A DNA stretch of 64,000 nucleotides from assembly GCF_048544455.1 (NCBI RefSeq), contig NC_133537.1, positions 70,713,634-70,777,633 of the forward strand, given 5' to 3'. The DNA comes from Silene latifolia (lineage: Eukaryota > Streptophyta > Magnoliopsida > Caryophyllales > Caryophyllaceae). Positions 44,459-56,051 of this stretch are shown here, in pieces. The notes under the pieces were generated by a model. The model was not told the origin of the DNA. It saw only the letters and a list, made by a program, of their open reading frames with translations, and made no database searches. The position numbers and the translations under genes are program-made. Numbering within the stretch: the stretch's first letter is position 1; every line of letters begins with the position of its first letter.

Positions 44459-44476
44459 TCCCCAGCAGAGTCGCCA
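44459..44476 (-). other. Tat2 primer-binding site
   Basis: Minus-strand TGGCGACTCTGCTGGGGA, four bases after the LTR end. It differs from the Tat1 site at one base. Confidence 0.8.
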
Positions 44477-44480
44477 AATC

Positions 44481-46983
44481 TGTGGGCGTAGCCACCTGCG
44501 TATGCCCAGCCGATCTGTGGACAATGGCAGCGGTCTTTTGAAAGCCACGCTCGGCGGCGGAAAGATGCTTTCGACCGGATCGTTTTAGATCGGTCGGTTT
44601 CTCCTCTGTAAGGGTCTCGAAATGATTAGGGATGTTCGGAGTCGCCACCAAGCATTTGTGGGATGCTTGGAACCCGTTCGAATCCACTTTATACCTCGGT
44701 CAAACGAAGCACAAATAAGTGTTTGACATAGGTACTAAAGATAAGGAATCGTCCCTCTTTAGCATCCTATCTCTAGAATGACTCTCGTACGCCCTGGATA
44801 AGGTCGTCCACTATCCAAAGTTTCTGAGTAAGAGGTGAAGGTACGTATTCGGAAGCCCTTTAATCAGACACCCAATCCCGCCCGCGGTAGCGGCCTCTAC
44901 TGATTGATCTTGGTTGGTTTAATGCAAAAGTTGATAAAACGGTTTAAATGCATGAATGTGCATCCATTAGTTTAAACCTAACATATGAGAGCTTTCTAAG
45001 TCGGTTGGTTTAATCCAAGTATCAAGTATAAGATGTCGAGTTGGATTTATGATTGATTCGCATGCAAGACGGAAATTAAACATCCATTTACCGTATTAAG
45101 TTTATTGTGCATAACATGATCCATTTGTCTTAGTAAGGCATTTTGCAAATGTTATTTTTGAATGAGCAAATTAGTCATCTGATCCGTCCTATATCCGGGT
45201 TTGTCGGAGTCGGGATCGTCCTTGACTAATGCTGGAAAGGGAACAAAACCTGCACCAGGCGGCCACATGAGGCGCGAACCTGTTGGCGATGCAAGGGGGG
45301 TCTCCCCTGGTTTTGAAAATAGGAAAAGAAATGGCCTGTTTAGGCACGGGTCAGTCAACGGTTTAAAACGCATTCTAACCATTTGGAAAACGTTTGTAAA
45401 ACGTGTTGAAAAATGGGTATTTGAACCCGTTTTGGTTTGAAAGGGCCGTTTAGGCCGCATTTATTGATTTGAGGAACGAGACTCGAATAATCATCATTAT
45501 TTTGATGATATTCGGTGTCGGGTTCGACTTGGCAAGCTTGACATGAATAGTTTTGAAAATAATTATGAACTAATTGTTTTAAGTTCATTTGAATATAATT
45601 AGTCGATACTCATCATCGTACTCGGGTTAAAATCCAACATTGTATGTAGAACCAAGGATGACTTTGTGTTGGTGACTAATACAAAATGTAAAGAAATGAT
45701 GAAAGGCTTTAAAATACCTCCCAAAATGTAAATAAGTGAAATAAAAGGCTTTAAAATACCTTTTAAATGTAATTAACCAAATATTATCACCGAAACACGG
45801 ATTAAACCATCATGGTATTAGGAACCAAGGGTGAAAAATGTTTTATGGTTAAAAACTTGTAAAAGCAAATAAAATAAAATAGGTTTGAAAATATTTGAAA
45901 TGGTAAAAACCGATTAAAAATATGAAAATAGATTAAAGAGGAAAGACGAGAACAAACATGGTTGAGTCTGACCTGGACACCCCATTGAGGCGCGAGCCTC
46001 TGTGCAGAACAAGGGGCTTCTGTCTTAGGCCAAAACTCAGTTTTGGCTCGTCTACCCTATGTCTTGGATCGTGTTATGCATGATTTAGCATGTTATAGTC
46101 ATGAAACAAGTAAAGACATGATAAAAGAAGGATTTTTACACCCTCATACTTACATGCTTGGTTATGGCGAGAAACCGACGTATGTGTAACAACTCGTTTG
46201 GTCGAAAAAGACTCGGTTTAAAACCGTTTTAGTAAGTAAAAAGAGTGTTTTATTAAGATTAGTGACGGTGTGGTGGTCGAAGTGGTCAGTCAAGTGATTT
46301 AATGCATGATGACGGTACCAAACAATGTGTAAGGCTTGTATTTACGATCGGTAGGTCGTAAATACGCGTCGGATTGTGACTTAGGAAGTCGAGTCAAGAA
46401 TTTTAAGGGAGAAAAGAGGGGGCGGACACTCGCGTAAGTTCTCAAATGGGGGAATTTGAGGGGTATTTATAGGAAAATGAGTGGTTGTGCGAGTTTTGAG
46501 CGACGTGGCCACCTGGGCTGCCCAAAGAGGCGCGAGCCACGTCGCGGGTCTTCGAGTTGTCCTGTCACTTCCATACAAATGCAATCATGATTTGTTCTAT
46601 CCTAGGATTTGTAGTCACATGTTTGGTACTTGACCATTCATGAATCCGGGAAATCTTAGTATAGAAGGCTTTGAATGGTTTGTTTTTTGTGGTTTACTCG
46701 GTTTGACTTGTTGTTGGAGTCGGGATTTGAATTTTTGAGTCGGTTTTTGGTCCGGTGTCGGTTTTGACTCTAGTTAGTGTCATTGTGACCCCGTCGTCGT
46801 GCATTAAACACTCCAGGTACTTTTAAAAAGTTTTGAAATGTTTTATTTTTGAAATCGTTTTATGTTTTCCGACGTAAAGTTGTACACGAACTATCGATCA
46901 AACGCCGCGATTCCAAAGCATCTTATAGTCCGATAATCATCGGGTGTTTGTTGGACTCTCAGCAGATACTGGGTATCTACACA
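44481..46983 (-). repeat. Tat2 5' LTR (about 2,503 bp)
   Basis: Plus-strand edges TGTGGGCGTAG (inner) and GGGTATCTACACA (outer, 46983). On the minus strand it begins TGTGTAGATACCCAG. Shared blocks with the Tat1 LTR include AATCCCGCCCGC and GCGGCCTCTACT. Three GC-rich boxes (GGCGCGAACC 45271, GGCGCGAGCC 45989 and 46529) occupy the same relative places as the three clusters of Tat1. No gene inside is supported. Confidence 0.87.
46464..46471 (-). promoter_or_regulatory. Tat2 LTR TATA box
   Basis: Minus-strand TATAAATA. The box GGCGCGAGCC with GTCGCGGG lies about 60-85 bp upstream (46529-46555). Confidence 0.6.
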
Positions 46984-48139
46984 TATGCATAAGTTGAAAT
47001 CAGAACAAGCAAGCAAATTAATTATGAAAACATATTAGATTAAGCATGAATCAATCCCCATGTTGGTTTCTCCTAATTCCCCTTTAACCCTAGTTAAGGA
47101 AACTACTCACTCATTATCAAGTTTAACATGCTAACAAGGTTGTTAATCATACTAGCAAGGCAAAACATGATGAACAAATGAAGATGATTAACAATAATTA
47201 AAAAGGATTAAGAGAGAATTATACCTATAAAGATGATTTCAAATAATAAAACAAAGAATAATAGAAGTACTTGATGATTGATGGAAGGTTGTCAATCCAC
47301 CAAATAAACCCAAATAATCTTCTAATTATCCAAAATAAATGATGAAAAATAGAGAAATTAAGGAATGATTAAGAAATGAGATTTGTATTAATGCTAAATT
47401 AAGAGTTGATTACAAGATTAAGAGAGTATTAGGACTTGATTAAGACAAGATTAAGATCCTATTAAGATGACATGCTTATCTAGGTAGTACAATGGGGTAT
47501 TTATACTAGAGATTAGGTACAAGAATTAGGGTTACCAAGGGCTTAAATGACTATTAAGACCCTTAAGAAAAGTTGAGGAAGTGCTCCTCTCCAAGGAGAT
47601 GTTCATCTCCGTTTTGGTAGTGTCCATGGAATATGCTCTTCCCGAGCGTCTAGGCGGCAGGGACGGTTGGTTCTGCATGAGGATCCGAGTGGATTGTGGG
47701 AGGGACGCTCGGATCATTTGGCCTCAAGACGAGCGTCTTAGCATCGGGATGCCCGTATTGAAGCAGGGAGACGCTCGTCCTGGGCAGGGAGACGCTCAGA
47801 TTCTTTGTCAGTCACTTCTCTTCTTTTCTTTCCTCAACAATCCCCGGGGATCTTGTTGGAGATGCAAGGATCCTTTTATCATTGCCCAAGCTACTTTATT
47901 TCCTAAATAGGCCTTCTAGTATCGTCTTCCCTTTGATGCTTGGTCATTGAATTTGATCAATTTAGCTCCATTTTGCCATGAAAATGCAAGGTTTGCACTC
48001 CTTTCCTACCAAGGGATCAAAACCTCAAAGAATATGCAAAACGGGAAACTAAAGGTAGTAAATGACCTAATTATGCACTAAAAAGCATAGGAACGAGGCT
48101 AATTCGGGGACTAAATATACTTAAAAATGAGTCACATCA
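46984..48139 (-). repeat. Athila-type LTR fragment (Athila3)
   Basis: On the minus strand it starts TGATGTGACTCATTTTTAAG, an Athila-like LTR start, and is cut by the Tat2 LTR at 46983. It differs from the Athila2 LTR (49723-51214) throughout, so it is probably a separate family. It has a TATA box at 47498-47505. Upstream of it is a cluster of GACGCTCG/CGAGCGTC inverted repeats (47644-47798). Its remaining part is expected left of Tat2, out of view. ORFs here (47581-47910) are products of this cluster, not genes. Confidence 0.7.
47498..47505 (-). promoter_or_regulatory. Athila3 LTR TATA box
   Basis: Minus-strand TATAAATA in TAGTATAAATACCCC, with the GACGCTCG cluster starting about 140 bp upstream. 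Confidence 0.55.
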
Positions 48140-48727
48140 AAAATGCAAACTAAAAAGGAGGGAGCGAAGCTGCGGAAAACTTACAAGATAATGTGAAGTA
48201 GGGACCTCCCCAAACCATCCAGCAACATGGGAGGTCGCTAAATAGCCCCAGAACAGCGTCACAGAAAGCGAATCAAAGCAAGCCAACTCGATCGAGAGAG
48301 TAGATTACTCGATCGAGTGATATAGGTTGTGGAAGCGCTCGATCAAGAAAAGGGAAATGCTTGATCAAAATGGTGGAAGCGTGGTCGATCGAGGGAGGCA
48401 AATACTCGATCGAGTAGAATAGTGCTCGATCGAGAGCTCCATATTGCTGAACCCTTAGGCGCCAATAAAACACCTGCAAAGCCGCAAATAGTAGCCACAA
48501 ATACGACCAAAAACCAAGCCTAAATTGTTCGTAGTCTATGGTCTTAAAGACCAATTATTACCCATACAAAACTGAAATGCAAATCAATTAAAAATTTAAA
48601 CTCGGGGTTGCCTCCCGGACAGCGCTAGTTTCAGACAGGTCCCAGCTCGACCTTTCTTTTCTTCATCCAGCCATTCCAATTGAGCCCAGTCAAAACAGCT
48701 CAAAGCACACAACAGCCGATCAAATAA
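48140..48727 (-). other. Athila2 3' untranslated region
   Basis: No gene. It holds seven CTCGATCGAG-type palindromes (48287-48434), a hairpin GACCTCCC/GGGAGGTC (48203-48236), and the GGGAGGCAAC box typical of the region after Athila coding sequences. It ends abruptly at the Athila3 LTR. Confidence 0.75.
48287..48434 (-). repeat. Seven TCGATCGA palindromes in the Athila2 3' UTR
   Basis: Decamers with core CTCGATCGAG start at 48287, 48308, 48338 (worn), 48360 (worn), 48384, 48405 and 48425. Spacings are 21, 30, 22, 24, 21 and 20. Confidence 0.85.
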
Positions 48728-49624
48728 CTACGCATGTGCTACACAAAACTGTAAGTAGCACCATAATATAATAATAATAATATAGGAAATTAAAATGTGC
48801 ATCTGTTTAAGCCTAACGAATTTCCTATGACAGCTTCCAAATTTATCCACAAAAGAATTCTGCCCTCCAGCTACGGGCAGAATATAAAAGCTCAAATTAA
48901 CCGCGAGTGGAAAATAAGAGAGCTCATAAGCATTTGACTCAAAAATAATGCGAGTATAATCCAGATGCACTGACTGGTTTCTATTGTGAGGTGGAGGAAT
49001 CTGGTATGCTAAAGGAGAAGGTGGGTATTCATCCCAAATACAAGGGACAGTAAAGTTAATTGGGTCAGTTGGGTCCTCAATAATAGGTTCATCCATAATA
49101 TCATCATAACTATCCCATTTAACCTCAAGACTGTCAAAACGTTTCTCCTCACTCTCCTTATGGCTAGACTCGTCAGTAGGGAAGTTCTCAAAGAGACCTT
49201 CCCAGTCGTCCTCACTATCTGTGCAAGAATCATAGAGGGTTTCTAAATTATTCTTATAAAAGGGATTATCAACCACGCTAATGGTCTCCTCTATTTCTCC
49301 ATCAGTATTTCCTAAAAAGGTTTCTAAGGTCTCACCCACCCCCTCATCTGAGTCAACATGAAGAGAGAAATTGGGTTTAAGAGTTTCAGTAGCAAACCAT
49401 TCAAAAAATTCTAATACCTCTTTTAAGGGGATTCCTTCGAAATCCCACTTACCATTAGCCTCGAGGTATGCTCGCGTAGGGGCATTAATTCCCCGGATGA
49501 TAGACAGGCATATTTGGAGTCCCGAAAGCATTCCTCGTCTTGGTTCGAGCCACTCCTCGCACCTGTCTATATAAGAACCAAAACTTTCGTTCTCTCTCTG
49601 CGAAAAATCAAGAACGAGAGACAT
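48728..49624 (-). CDS. Intact gag-derived ORF of unknown function (298 aa)
   Basis: Uninterrupted from Met 49624, 76 bp after the primer site, to TAG-type end at 48728. Residues 1-75 resemble the C-terminal part of the gag core (ENESFGSYIDRCEEWLE, GINAPTRAYLEANGKW, KEVLEFFEWFATE). Residues about 90-190 are very acidic (DSCTDSEDDWEGLFENF, SSHKESEEKRFDS). The C-terminus contains GGQNSFVDKFGSCHRKF and ends in a strongly hydrophobic stretch (HILISYIIIIILWCYLQF) that could span a membrane. There is no zinc knuckle and no protease. An intact frame in an otherwise empty element suggests recent selection or recent origin. I recognise no named family; the gag relation is inference from pattern. Confidence 0.7.
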   Translation of the reverse strand: MSLVLDFSQRENESFGSYIDRCEEWLEPRRGMLSGLQICLSIIRGINAPTRAYLEANGKWDFEGIPLKEVLEFFEWFATETLKPNFSLHVDSDEGVGETLETFLGNTDGEIEETISVVDNPFYKNNLETLYDSCTDSEDDWEGLFENFPTDESSHKESEEKRFDSLEVKWDSYDDIMDEPIIEDPTDPINFTVPCIWDEYPPSPLAYQIPPPHNRNQSVHLDYTRIIFESNAYELSYFPLAVNLSFYILPVAGGQNSFVDKFGSCHRKFVRLKQMHILISYIIIIILWCYLQFCVAHA

Positions 49625-49699
49625 GAGAATGGTCTCAAGGAACTGAGGTTCCTTGAGACAAGAAATAGACTAAATAAAAACAGATACAACTACGCTGCC

Positions 49700-49717
49700 T
49701 CCCCGGCAAAGGCGCCA
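49700..49717 (-). other. Athila2 primer-binding site
   Basis: Minus-strand TGGCGCCTTTGCCGGGGA, one base from the tRNA-Asp site used by Athila elements. Confidence 0.88.
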
Positions 49718-50528
49718 AAATTTGATACCGTCGTTTAGTACCAAAAATAATTACCTAAGTACTACTAACAGAAGCTAGCGGTAAGGAGGGTCGATCTCCA
49801 CAGGGAGGCAAAAATGAGATTTATCTGTTTTAAATTAGTCTAAGAGTAACGGGGGTTTGAGTATGATTTCTAAACTAAGAGAAGTGGCAAGAGAAATTGA
49901 GCGATAAAAACAAAGAGATTAACAATAAAGGGAGAGAACTAGGATTATCGGGTCAACAATGAATGTCAGATAATTGCAGCTAAGGTCATAGATCGGTCAC
50001 TTATATAGGTCTAAGGAGCAATGAATATCTCCTTCCGATCTCAATTCACCCTAAAACACTATTAGCTTAGCTTTCGCCCTCACTAAAGCATCCTAATGTT
50101 CACTGCAGGTCTAACTCCTTCTAACCTTCCGGTCTAGGTCAAGGCTTACCAAATCAATTAGCTAGATGCGTCGACTCAAGCAACTAATTGCAATTATATG
50201 CGATGATTAACAGCATAGACAAGATTTTAGCAACAGATCTGCAAACCTAACCAGCAACTAACATCAACTCATTGAATCCCCTAAATCCTAGAAGGAGAAT
50301 TAGCTAAACATAATAATGAATAAAGCAAAAGAGAAGGAAGAAGCAAGAACAAACATAATGAAAGATACAAACTAAAGAGAGGAAAGATTAAACAGAGAGA
50401 GCAAAAGAAAGATTACAAAGTAGCGAATCCGAAAAAAAAGAAGCAAAACAAAGTTCCCAGCAGTAATTAAGAGTAAAGAAGTGATTAAGAGTATATGAAA
50501 TGTTTTTAACCTAATCCCCCGACTTCCG

Positions 50529-50535
50529 TTATATA
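50529..50535 (-). promoter_or_regulatory. Athila2 LTR TATA box
   Basis: Minus-strand TATATAA in CCCTATATAACGG; the palindrome cluster begins about 70 bp upstream. Confidence 0.6.
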
Positions 50536-50602
50536 GGGAAGTGATTATTAACATAATTTAAACCTAACACGGGATAAAAATCCCGAGTATATAAGCTAGT
50601 CA

Positions 50603-50755
50603 CTCGATCGAGTAACTTTATATCACTCGATCGAACAAATCCAAGCTAAAACCTATCGATCGAAGACTTTAGGTACTCGATCAAACACTTATAAAAAAGG
50701 CACATTCGATCGAGTAGAAAAAGGACTCGATCGAACAAGATAGTACTCGATCGAG
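50603..50755 (-). repeat. Palindrome cluster upstream of the Athila2 TATA box
   Basis: Decamers related to CTCGATCGAG start at 50603, 50626, 50655, 50676, 50705, 50726 and 50746. Pair spacings are 23, 21, 21 and 20. Confidence 0.87.
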
Positions 50756-52219
50756 TACTTTCCAACACACAATTCCTGCTTCGCGCACTGAACTTCAAAC
50801 AGCCGCCATTTCTTCGTTACTTGGGAAATAGAGCGTTTCCGGTGGAATTGGAAAGCTAAGAGGACAAGCTTTCATGTCCAATTGGAATAACATGTAGATC
50901 AGTTGTAGAACTCGAGATATGGCTCTTCAAAATAAGCACTAGTAATTTGAAGTTCTTCCTTTGCTCGTAGCTATCCTATTTCTTTGCGCATCTCAAAATA
51001 GTAGTTTCCAGGCTCCGATTCAACTCATCTCATAAATGCATGCATAGAGACATATTTTAAGCTTGATTCTACTTCTCTTTGGTTCATTCCTGCAAATAAG
51101 ACAAGAGAAACCAAAGTAGATAATTCGGGGGACATTTGTAGCTAAACGCTACTAAATATGCGTAGAAATGCGTGCAAGTATGGTACAAAAAGTCTATATA
51201 AAATGCACGCATCAGTTCTCGTGATCATGTAGGAAGAGAGACCACATGTTCACTATCGAAACAAGCTACAATTTAGGTACCATGCCTAACCATATCTCAT
51301 ATGAAAAGTAGATGATTGCTTTAACTATGTTTTATATTAGTGGAAAATTTAAATGCCAGACAAATTTTTATAACAGAAACTACCTCCAACTACAATGTAA
51401 AGATTCAATCATATCGTAATGAATGTGAACTTGTGATACCATATCACACTCCTTTTGGTGTATATAAAAGTCTTCACTTTATTGTTCCCTAAGTTTTGAC
51501 AAAGTACTAATACTTTGATTTTATAATCTCTAGGTTTTGATACTTTTAAACATTCATTGAACTTGTTCAAAGAATCTCTTTTCTTACCTCATTAAGTGGA
51601 TACCAAGTATCTACCTAGTTTGTTGGTAGAAAAGATGAAGAAGTAATAACCTTTTCTGATTGAAATTATATTCGACCATACACTTCAAAGTGTAAATAGG
51701 GCGAATATCTTGCTCTATTCATAATCCTTCTCTAGGAAAAAGTCATGAATTAATCTTGCTTTGAATACAAGATTCGTACACACCAAAAGATTCTCAATCA
51801 AATGGTTTGGGACACTAGTCAAAACTAGTTACTAAATGCAATTTTCAATCAAGAATTGAGAAATGATTGGGGTCACCAACTTGAGTCTTATATCATATAT
51901 GTGACATTTATTTTTAGTTTGAATATAATTACCTTGATTTGTATGGTCTCACCATAAACTTAATCGTGGTATGTAAGGGCATAACGCTTGTTTTAATTGC
52001 ACAATAGTGAAACCCTTTGAGTTTTTCTACAAAAAACTTAAATTATATTCTTATTTAGACTTAGTGTACATCATAACAATTATTGAGGTACAATTCTAAA
52101 TACAAAACTAAAATGAATACACTATAACACTTATATGGATGAAATGGTAACTACCCTAGTTCCATTCATATCAATTTCATTCATGCTAGTCATCATACGA
52201 TTATTCAATGTTAGGAATC

Positions 52220-52345
52220 TAAGGATTTACAAAACCCTCAAATTGTGTTACGAACACATCCTCTTCTAAATACCCATTTAGAAAGGTGGTTTTGACATCC
52301 TTTTGCCATATTTCATAATCATGAAATGTGACAATTTCTAACATG
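52220..52345 (-). pseudogene. Copia RT fragment
   Basis: Translation matches the Copia1 RT stretch [21 protein letters not shown], with Trp kept and Met changed to Lys. This block holds the first catalytic Asp of RT. Flanking sequence is unreadable. Confidence 0.75.
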
Positions 52346-55168
52346 ATTCACAAATTTGTATCAAATACTCATGATGTGGTAATTAGCAAGAATGCAATGT
52401 CAATGTCATTGATATTCAAGAAGGAATATGTTGGAGTCACACAACCAACTTCCTTGATCTTTACTTATTTGGGTTTGTATCTATTTAAGTGTCTAACACC
52501 TTCTCTTTCGAACCTAGTTCTATCCTTAACAATTAAGATATGTACTTACTTATTATTGCTCCCACTCATTTTAAGAATTTTTACTTGATGAAGACTTATC
52601 TTCATATAAATTCCTAGTTAATCCTTCACAAGGGTTATCTTTATTGTGGTATTTGGTTAATCAAAATGTCTAACAAATCAATTTACCAATTTAACATTGT
52701 CATGTTCTTAACAACTTAAGTGCTTGATGACAAGTGTGTAGCTTGAGCAATAAGACTTTTGAACCATAGACGCATAGATGATATTATCAAAACATATTTT
52801 GACTAATCATTACCTCTAGTCATATTTCTTCACAAGAAATCATACATAAGCATATTAGGAATTTTAAGATGCTAATATTATATGACATAGGACAACTCCT
52901 ATTGAGTCCTATGGAATAGAACGATTTCTATGGAGCTAGTCCATGCCTTATTTAAACGGTTCATTTGAGGATTTAGTAAGAGATTATACTTGTTATTAGT
53001 AATAGTGGTTTAGTGGAGACTCGTGTTATAATCGAATGATATCGTATATGAGTAGGAGCGATGATAAAGAACAATATAAAACAACGAAATAATGGGAAAA
53101 GAAACATTCATCGTTTAATACATGAAAACATTCTTGCATGTTTTTAGCATTTATATAATGACCTCCACCCAATTATATAAATGATTCCGGGATCCAAATC
53201 CATATTAACTCGGGCACGGGACACCGATACATCCATCACTAATATTACTTGGTGGGTTAACTCTTTAACCGATTCTACAATTAGAACTCTCGGTTGATGA
53301 AATTACATTAAGTTCATCTCTAGCCTCGGAACACAAGACTAGCCTTCATGTCCCATTGAGACTAACCAAATTTCGCGTGTAATAACGTTTTATTACCCCA
53401 CTTACCCAATGAAAAATGAAAGTACCACAGGGAACCGAATCTACCCCAAATTTTCAAAGGGATTCATGAGTCCTACTATTTGGTAAGGCAAATCTCAATT
53501 TTAAATATGTCAAAGGTCTTGTCTATTTATTATCTATCACCTTTTATGTGAACTATATTAGTAAACTACGATAATTATAATCGACACGGTCGAAAAGACG
53601 ATATATATAAAAATGCATATGATGTCAATGGCGATTTGGCAATGCATGTAACATATAAAGAAAAATGCAAAGCAATAAATAAATTTTCTAGTATGCCCTT
53701 TCCTAAAATAAAAAATATTATATTCTATTACATATTCGAAAACCAACTCCTTTGGTCCGTTGAATCTTCAATGACACGCCTCCCAAGGACAAACACCGTC
53801 TTCATCGGAACTCCTTCCGAATGGCACCGTCTTTAGGAAACTCCGGACTTACAAATAATTTAATAAAATATACATTGCAATTCCGATTATACATTTGTAA
53901 AATAAAATATAATATAAATGAAATAAAAGTGATACAAGATCACAATAAATTACAACCGAATCAATATTCCCTTTCATTACGGGTAATATCGATTTAAAAA
54001 CTAAGGCCATACTAATATAAAATTACATAATTCCAAAATTATATAAATAAAATAGGACATTCATCGACAAAATTGCAGCATTATAATATGTATCTAATAT
54101 GTCAAATTATGGGCCAAATCGCCCTATTGAATTTATATCGTAAATATAGTCCGGTTTTATGGTAATTCGCGATTTTTAACTTCTTAAAATCACAAAAACA
54201 ATACTAAAATCTAATTTTAGTCCAAGTTAATTATCCTAACATCTTAGAACTCAAAAATTAGTCATCAATCTATTTTTGACAATAATTCAACTTGTTTTAT
54301 CATTTATGCTCATTTTTTACCTTAAACTCATAACCTTTTATGATATAAATCTAAATTAAATTATAATAATTTCAAAATTTGAATTTTAAATTTTTGAACA
54401 TTCTGGAAAAATTCCATGACACTCATAATGTCAAAAATCAAGGTTAAAATTTTCGAAATTATTTCGAGAAAATATGGTTGTTATTTATCGGTTTTATCAA
54501 ATAAAACATCTAAAGCGTATGAAGATTAATCTAATCAATGTTCCAACTTTAGATCTGATATGCGGGATAATTATGCAACCTAAAATAATTTTCTCATGCC
54601 ATGTATTTCATTTTAGCAATTTTTACTAAAATTGTCACTATTTATGTCATTTTTACACTAAAAATTCATAAATCATGCAAAATGAATCGTGTTCATTTCA
54701 AATTTTACACACAGTGAGTAAAACATGCATGTGACAACATACTAAAATTTCATGGCCTATTTCAATGTTTAACTAATTTTAACCATTTTACCTCCATTTA
54801 TTTCATTTTTATCTCAGTAAAATCATAAATCATGCAATTTTAATCACATTAATACGAAATTTTACATACAATAATTAAAATATGCATGTGAGGTCATATA
54901 AAAATTTCAAGGTCAGAGACAAAGTTTAACTATTTTAGCATTTTAAACACCATTTTAATCAATAAAATGTAATAAGATTACTAAAAATCATTAAAATGAG
55001 CTAAAAAATACCATAAATCATCAAAATGACCTAAATTCATTTTAGGACCAGAATATATAACATGCAAAAATTTTCGTGACTTTATCTTCATAAATCACAA
55101 ATTTTAGTTTTAATTAAGTTATAAATAACTCGGAAAAACCAAACTGATTATGCATACAACAACCATTT

Positions 55169-55180
55169 GCTCTGATACCA
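55169..55180 (-). other. Copia3 primer-binding site
   Basis: Minus-strand TGGTATCAGAGC two bases from the LTR edge at 55183. Confidence 0.88.
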
Positions 55181-55182
55181 CT

Positions 55183-56051
55183 TGAAAGGATACTATACCC
55201 TCTAATTAAACTCATTTAATTAATAATCTAATTTACTCTTTAAAACTAGATGTTGATCTTATGCATGCATAACAAATTATTAATAGAAAGGTAAGAAAAT
55301 GTTCCTTACATTATTCAAAACGGTTTTAAGGGCACAAGTAAGAACACCTTTCTTACTTGTTCTTGAGCTCAAAATAAATGGATGATCTTATCTAAAAATT
55401 TGGACAAACCAAAAGAGTATAATATACTCCATATGGTCGGCCATCATGTGCCACTATAGTCCATTTTTATTTTTCACATTTGTCCCACAAATTTTTATAA
55501 GTCATTTGATCAACTATCTTACATAATTAATTATTAATATAATCATTTAACAATTAAATATTATAATAAATCTTATAATATACTCCCAACACTTAAGTAG
55601 TTTACTACCATTATATCAATATATAACGGGTCCCATAATTACTAGTTAGTTAAATTTACAACTCCTTGTAAATATAAATAACTTATTACCTCTACCTCAA
55701 AATATTTATAAAACCTCAACTAATTTAGTAACTCAACATTTAATTACTAAATTAAATTTATTTAATCATATTACAATAAGATATACAATTCAAATTACAT
55801 AAAGAGGGATTAATTAATCTGTATCAAATACAATTAATTAATTATCTATTTGGGTTTCATCCTTTAGGTGTGACCTTAAGGGATCAACTGATCACCATCG
55901 TCAAACGACAGTAATGTCAAACTCTAGTCAGCCAATCATTACCGATTAATGTTGATCAGTTGATTTATTTAAATGAATCATCCCTTTACGTATTCTTATT
56001 ATGAGTTTCAATAATGTGATCGCACTATTGTTGAGGACACATACTCCAACA
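55183..56051 (-). repeat. Copia3 LTR (869 bp)
   Basis: On the minus strand it begins TGTTGGAGTATGTGTCC and ends ATCCTTTCA. A primer site lies on one side and a polypurine tract on the other, so one LTR joins two internal regions. The box 55863-55965 is related to the conserved post-TATA box of Copia1 and Copia2, with compensated helices. Confidence 0.85.

Larger units (their letters stand above)
8296..46983 (-). mobile_element. Tat-lineage Ty3/gypsy retrotransposon split by four insertions (Tat2)
   Basis: Four minus-strand blocks, 8296-8694, 17113-17468, 29724-32513 and 40747-46983, join in order into one Tat element: LTR, primer site, leader, gag, protease, RT, RNase H and aRNH. Between blocks lie Copia2 (TSD agatt), Copia1 (TSD ctagg) and Athila1 (atgat/gtgat); Tat1 cuts the distal end. 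About 9.8 kb of Tat2 is visible. Its integrase and 3' LTR would lie left of Tat1, outside the window. It is better preserved than Tat1, with a nearly open RT region, yet gag has three stops. The right flank of its LTR is Athila3 sequence, the inferred insertion target. Confidence 0.9.
48140..51214 (-). mobile_element. Small non-autonomous Athila-type element (Athila2), 3' end missing
   Basis: Minus strand: LTR (49723-51214), tRNA-Asp-like primer site (49700-49717), one intact 298-codon ORF (48728-49624), then untranslated sequence with palindromes, running into Athila3 at 48139. There is no protease, RT or integrase. The motif AGCGCTGTCCGGGAGGCAAC after the ORF (about 48603-48630) and GGTTTGGGGAGG (48205-48217) mark it as an Athila relative. 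The right flank (gttct, 51215-51219) is decayed copia sequence. Confidence 0.82.
49723..51214 (-). repeat. Athila2 5' LTR (1,492 bp)
   Basis: Plus-strand edges TGATACCGTCG and AAATGCACGCATCA, so on the minus strand it begins TGATGCGTGC like Athila1. Upstream of the TATA box (50529-50535) is a cluster of seven TCGATCGA palindromes (50603-50755). Its sister LTR is not in the window. Confidence 0.87.
51215..55182 (-). pseudogene. Decayed copia internal region (Copia3, 5' side)
   Basis: Minus-strand copia remains, identified by the primer site at 55169-55180 on its right and by a short RT match at 52220-52345: [29 protein letters not shown]. Elsewhere the sequence is AT-rich with many stops; gag, protease and integrase cannot be traced. 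The spacing from primer site to RT (about 2.9 kb) is too short for a full set of upstream genes plus leader, so internal deletion is likely. It is cut on the left by the Athila2 LTR at 51214. Confidence 0.65.

Noticed and set aside
47581..47910. 109-codon ORF in the Athila3 LTR
   Set aside because: It spans the GACGCTCG repeat cluster; composition reflects the repeats and there is no known domain.
46984..48139. This segment as the 3' LTR of Athila2
   Set aside because: It does not align with the Athila2 5' LTR: the start (TGATGTGACTC against TGATGCGTGC), TATA context and repeat motif all differ. It is better treated as a separate Athila family, though a highly diverged pair cannot be fully excluded.
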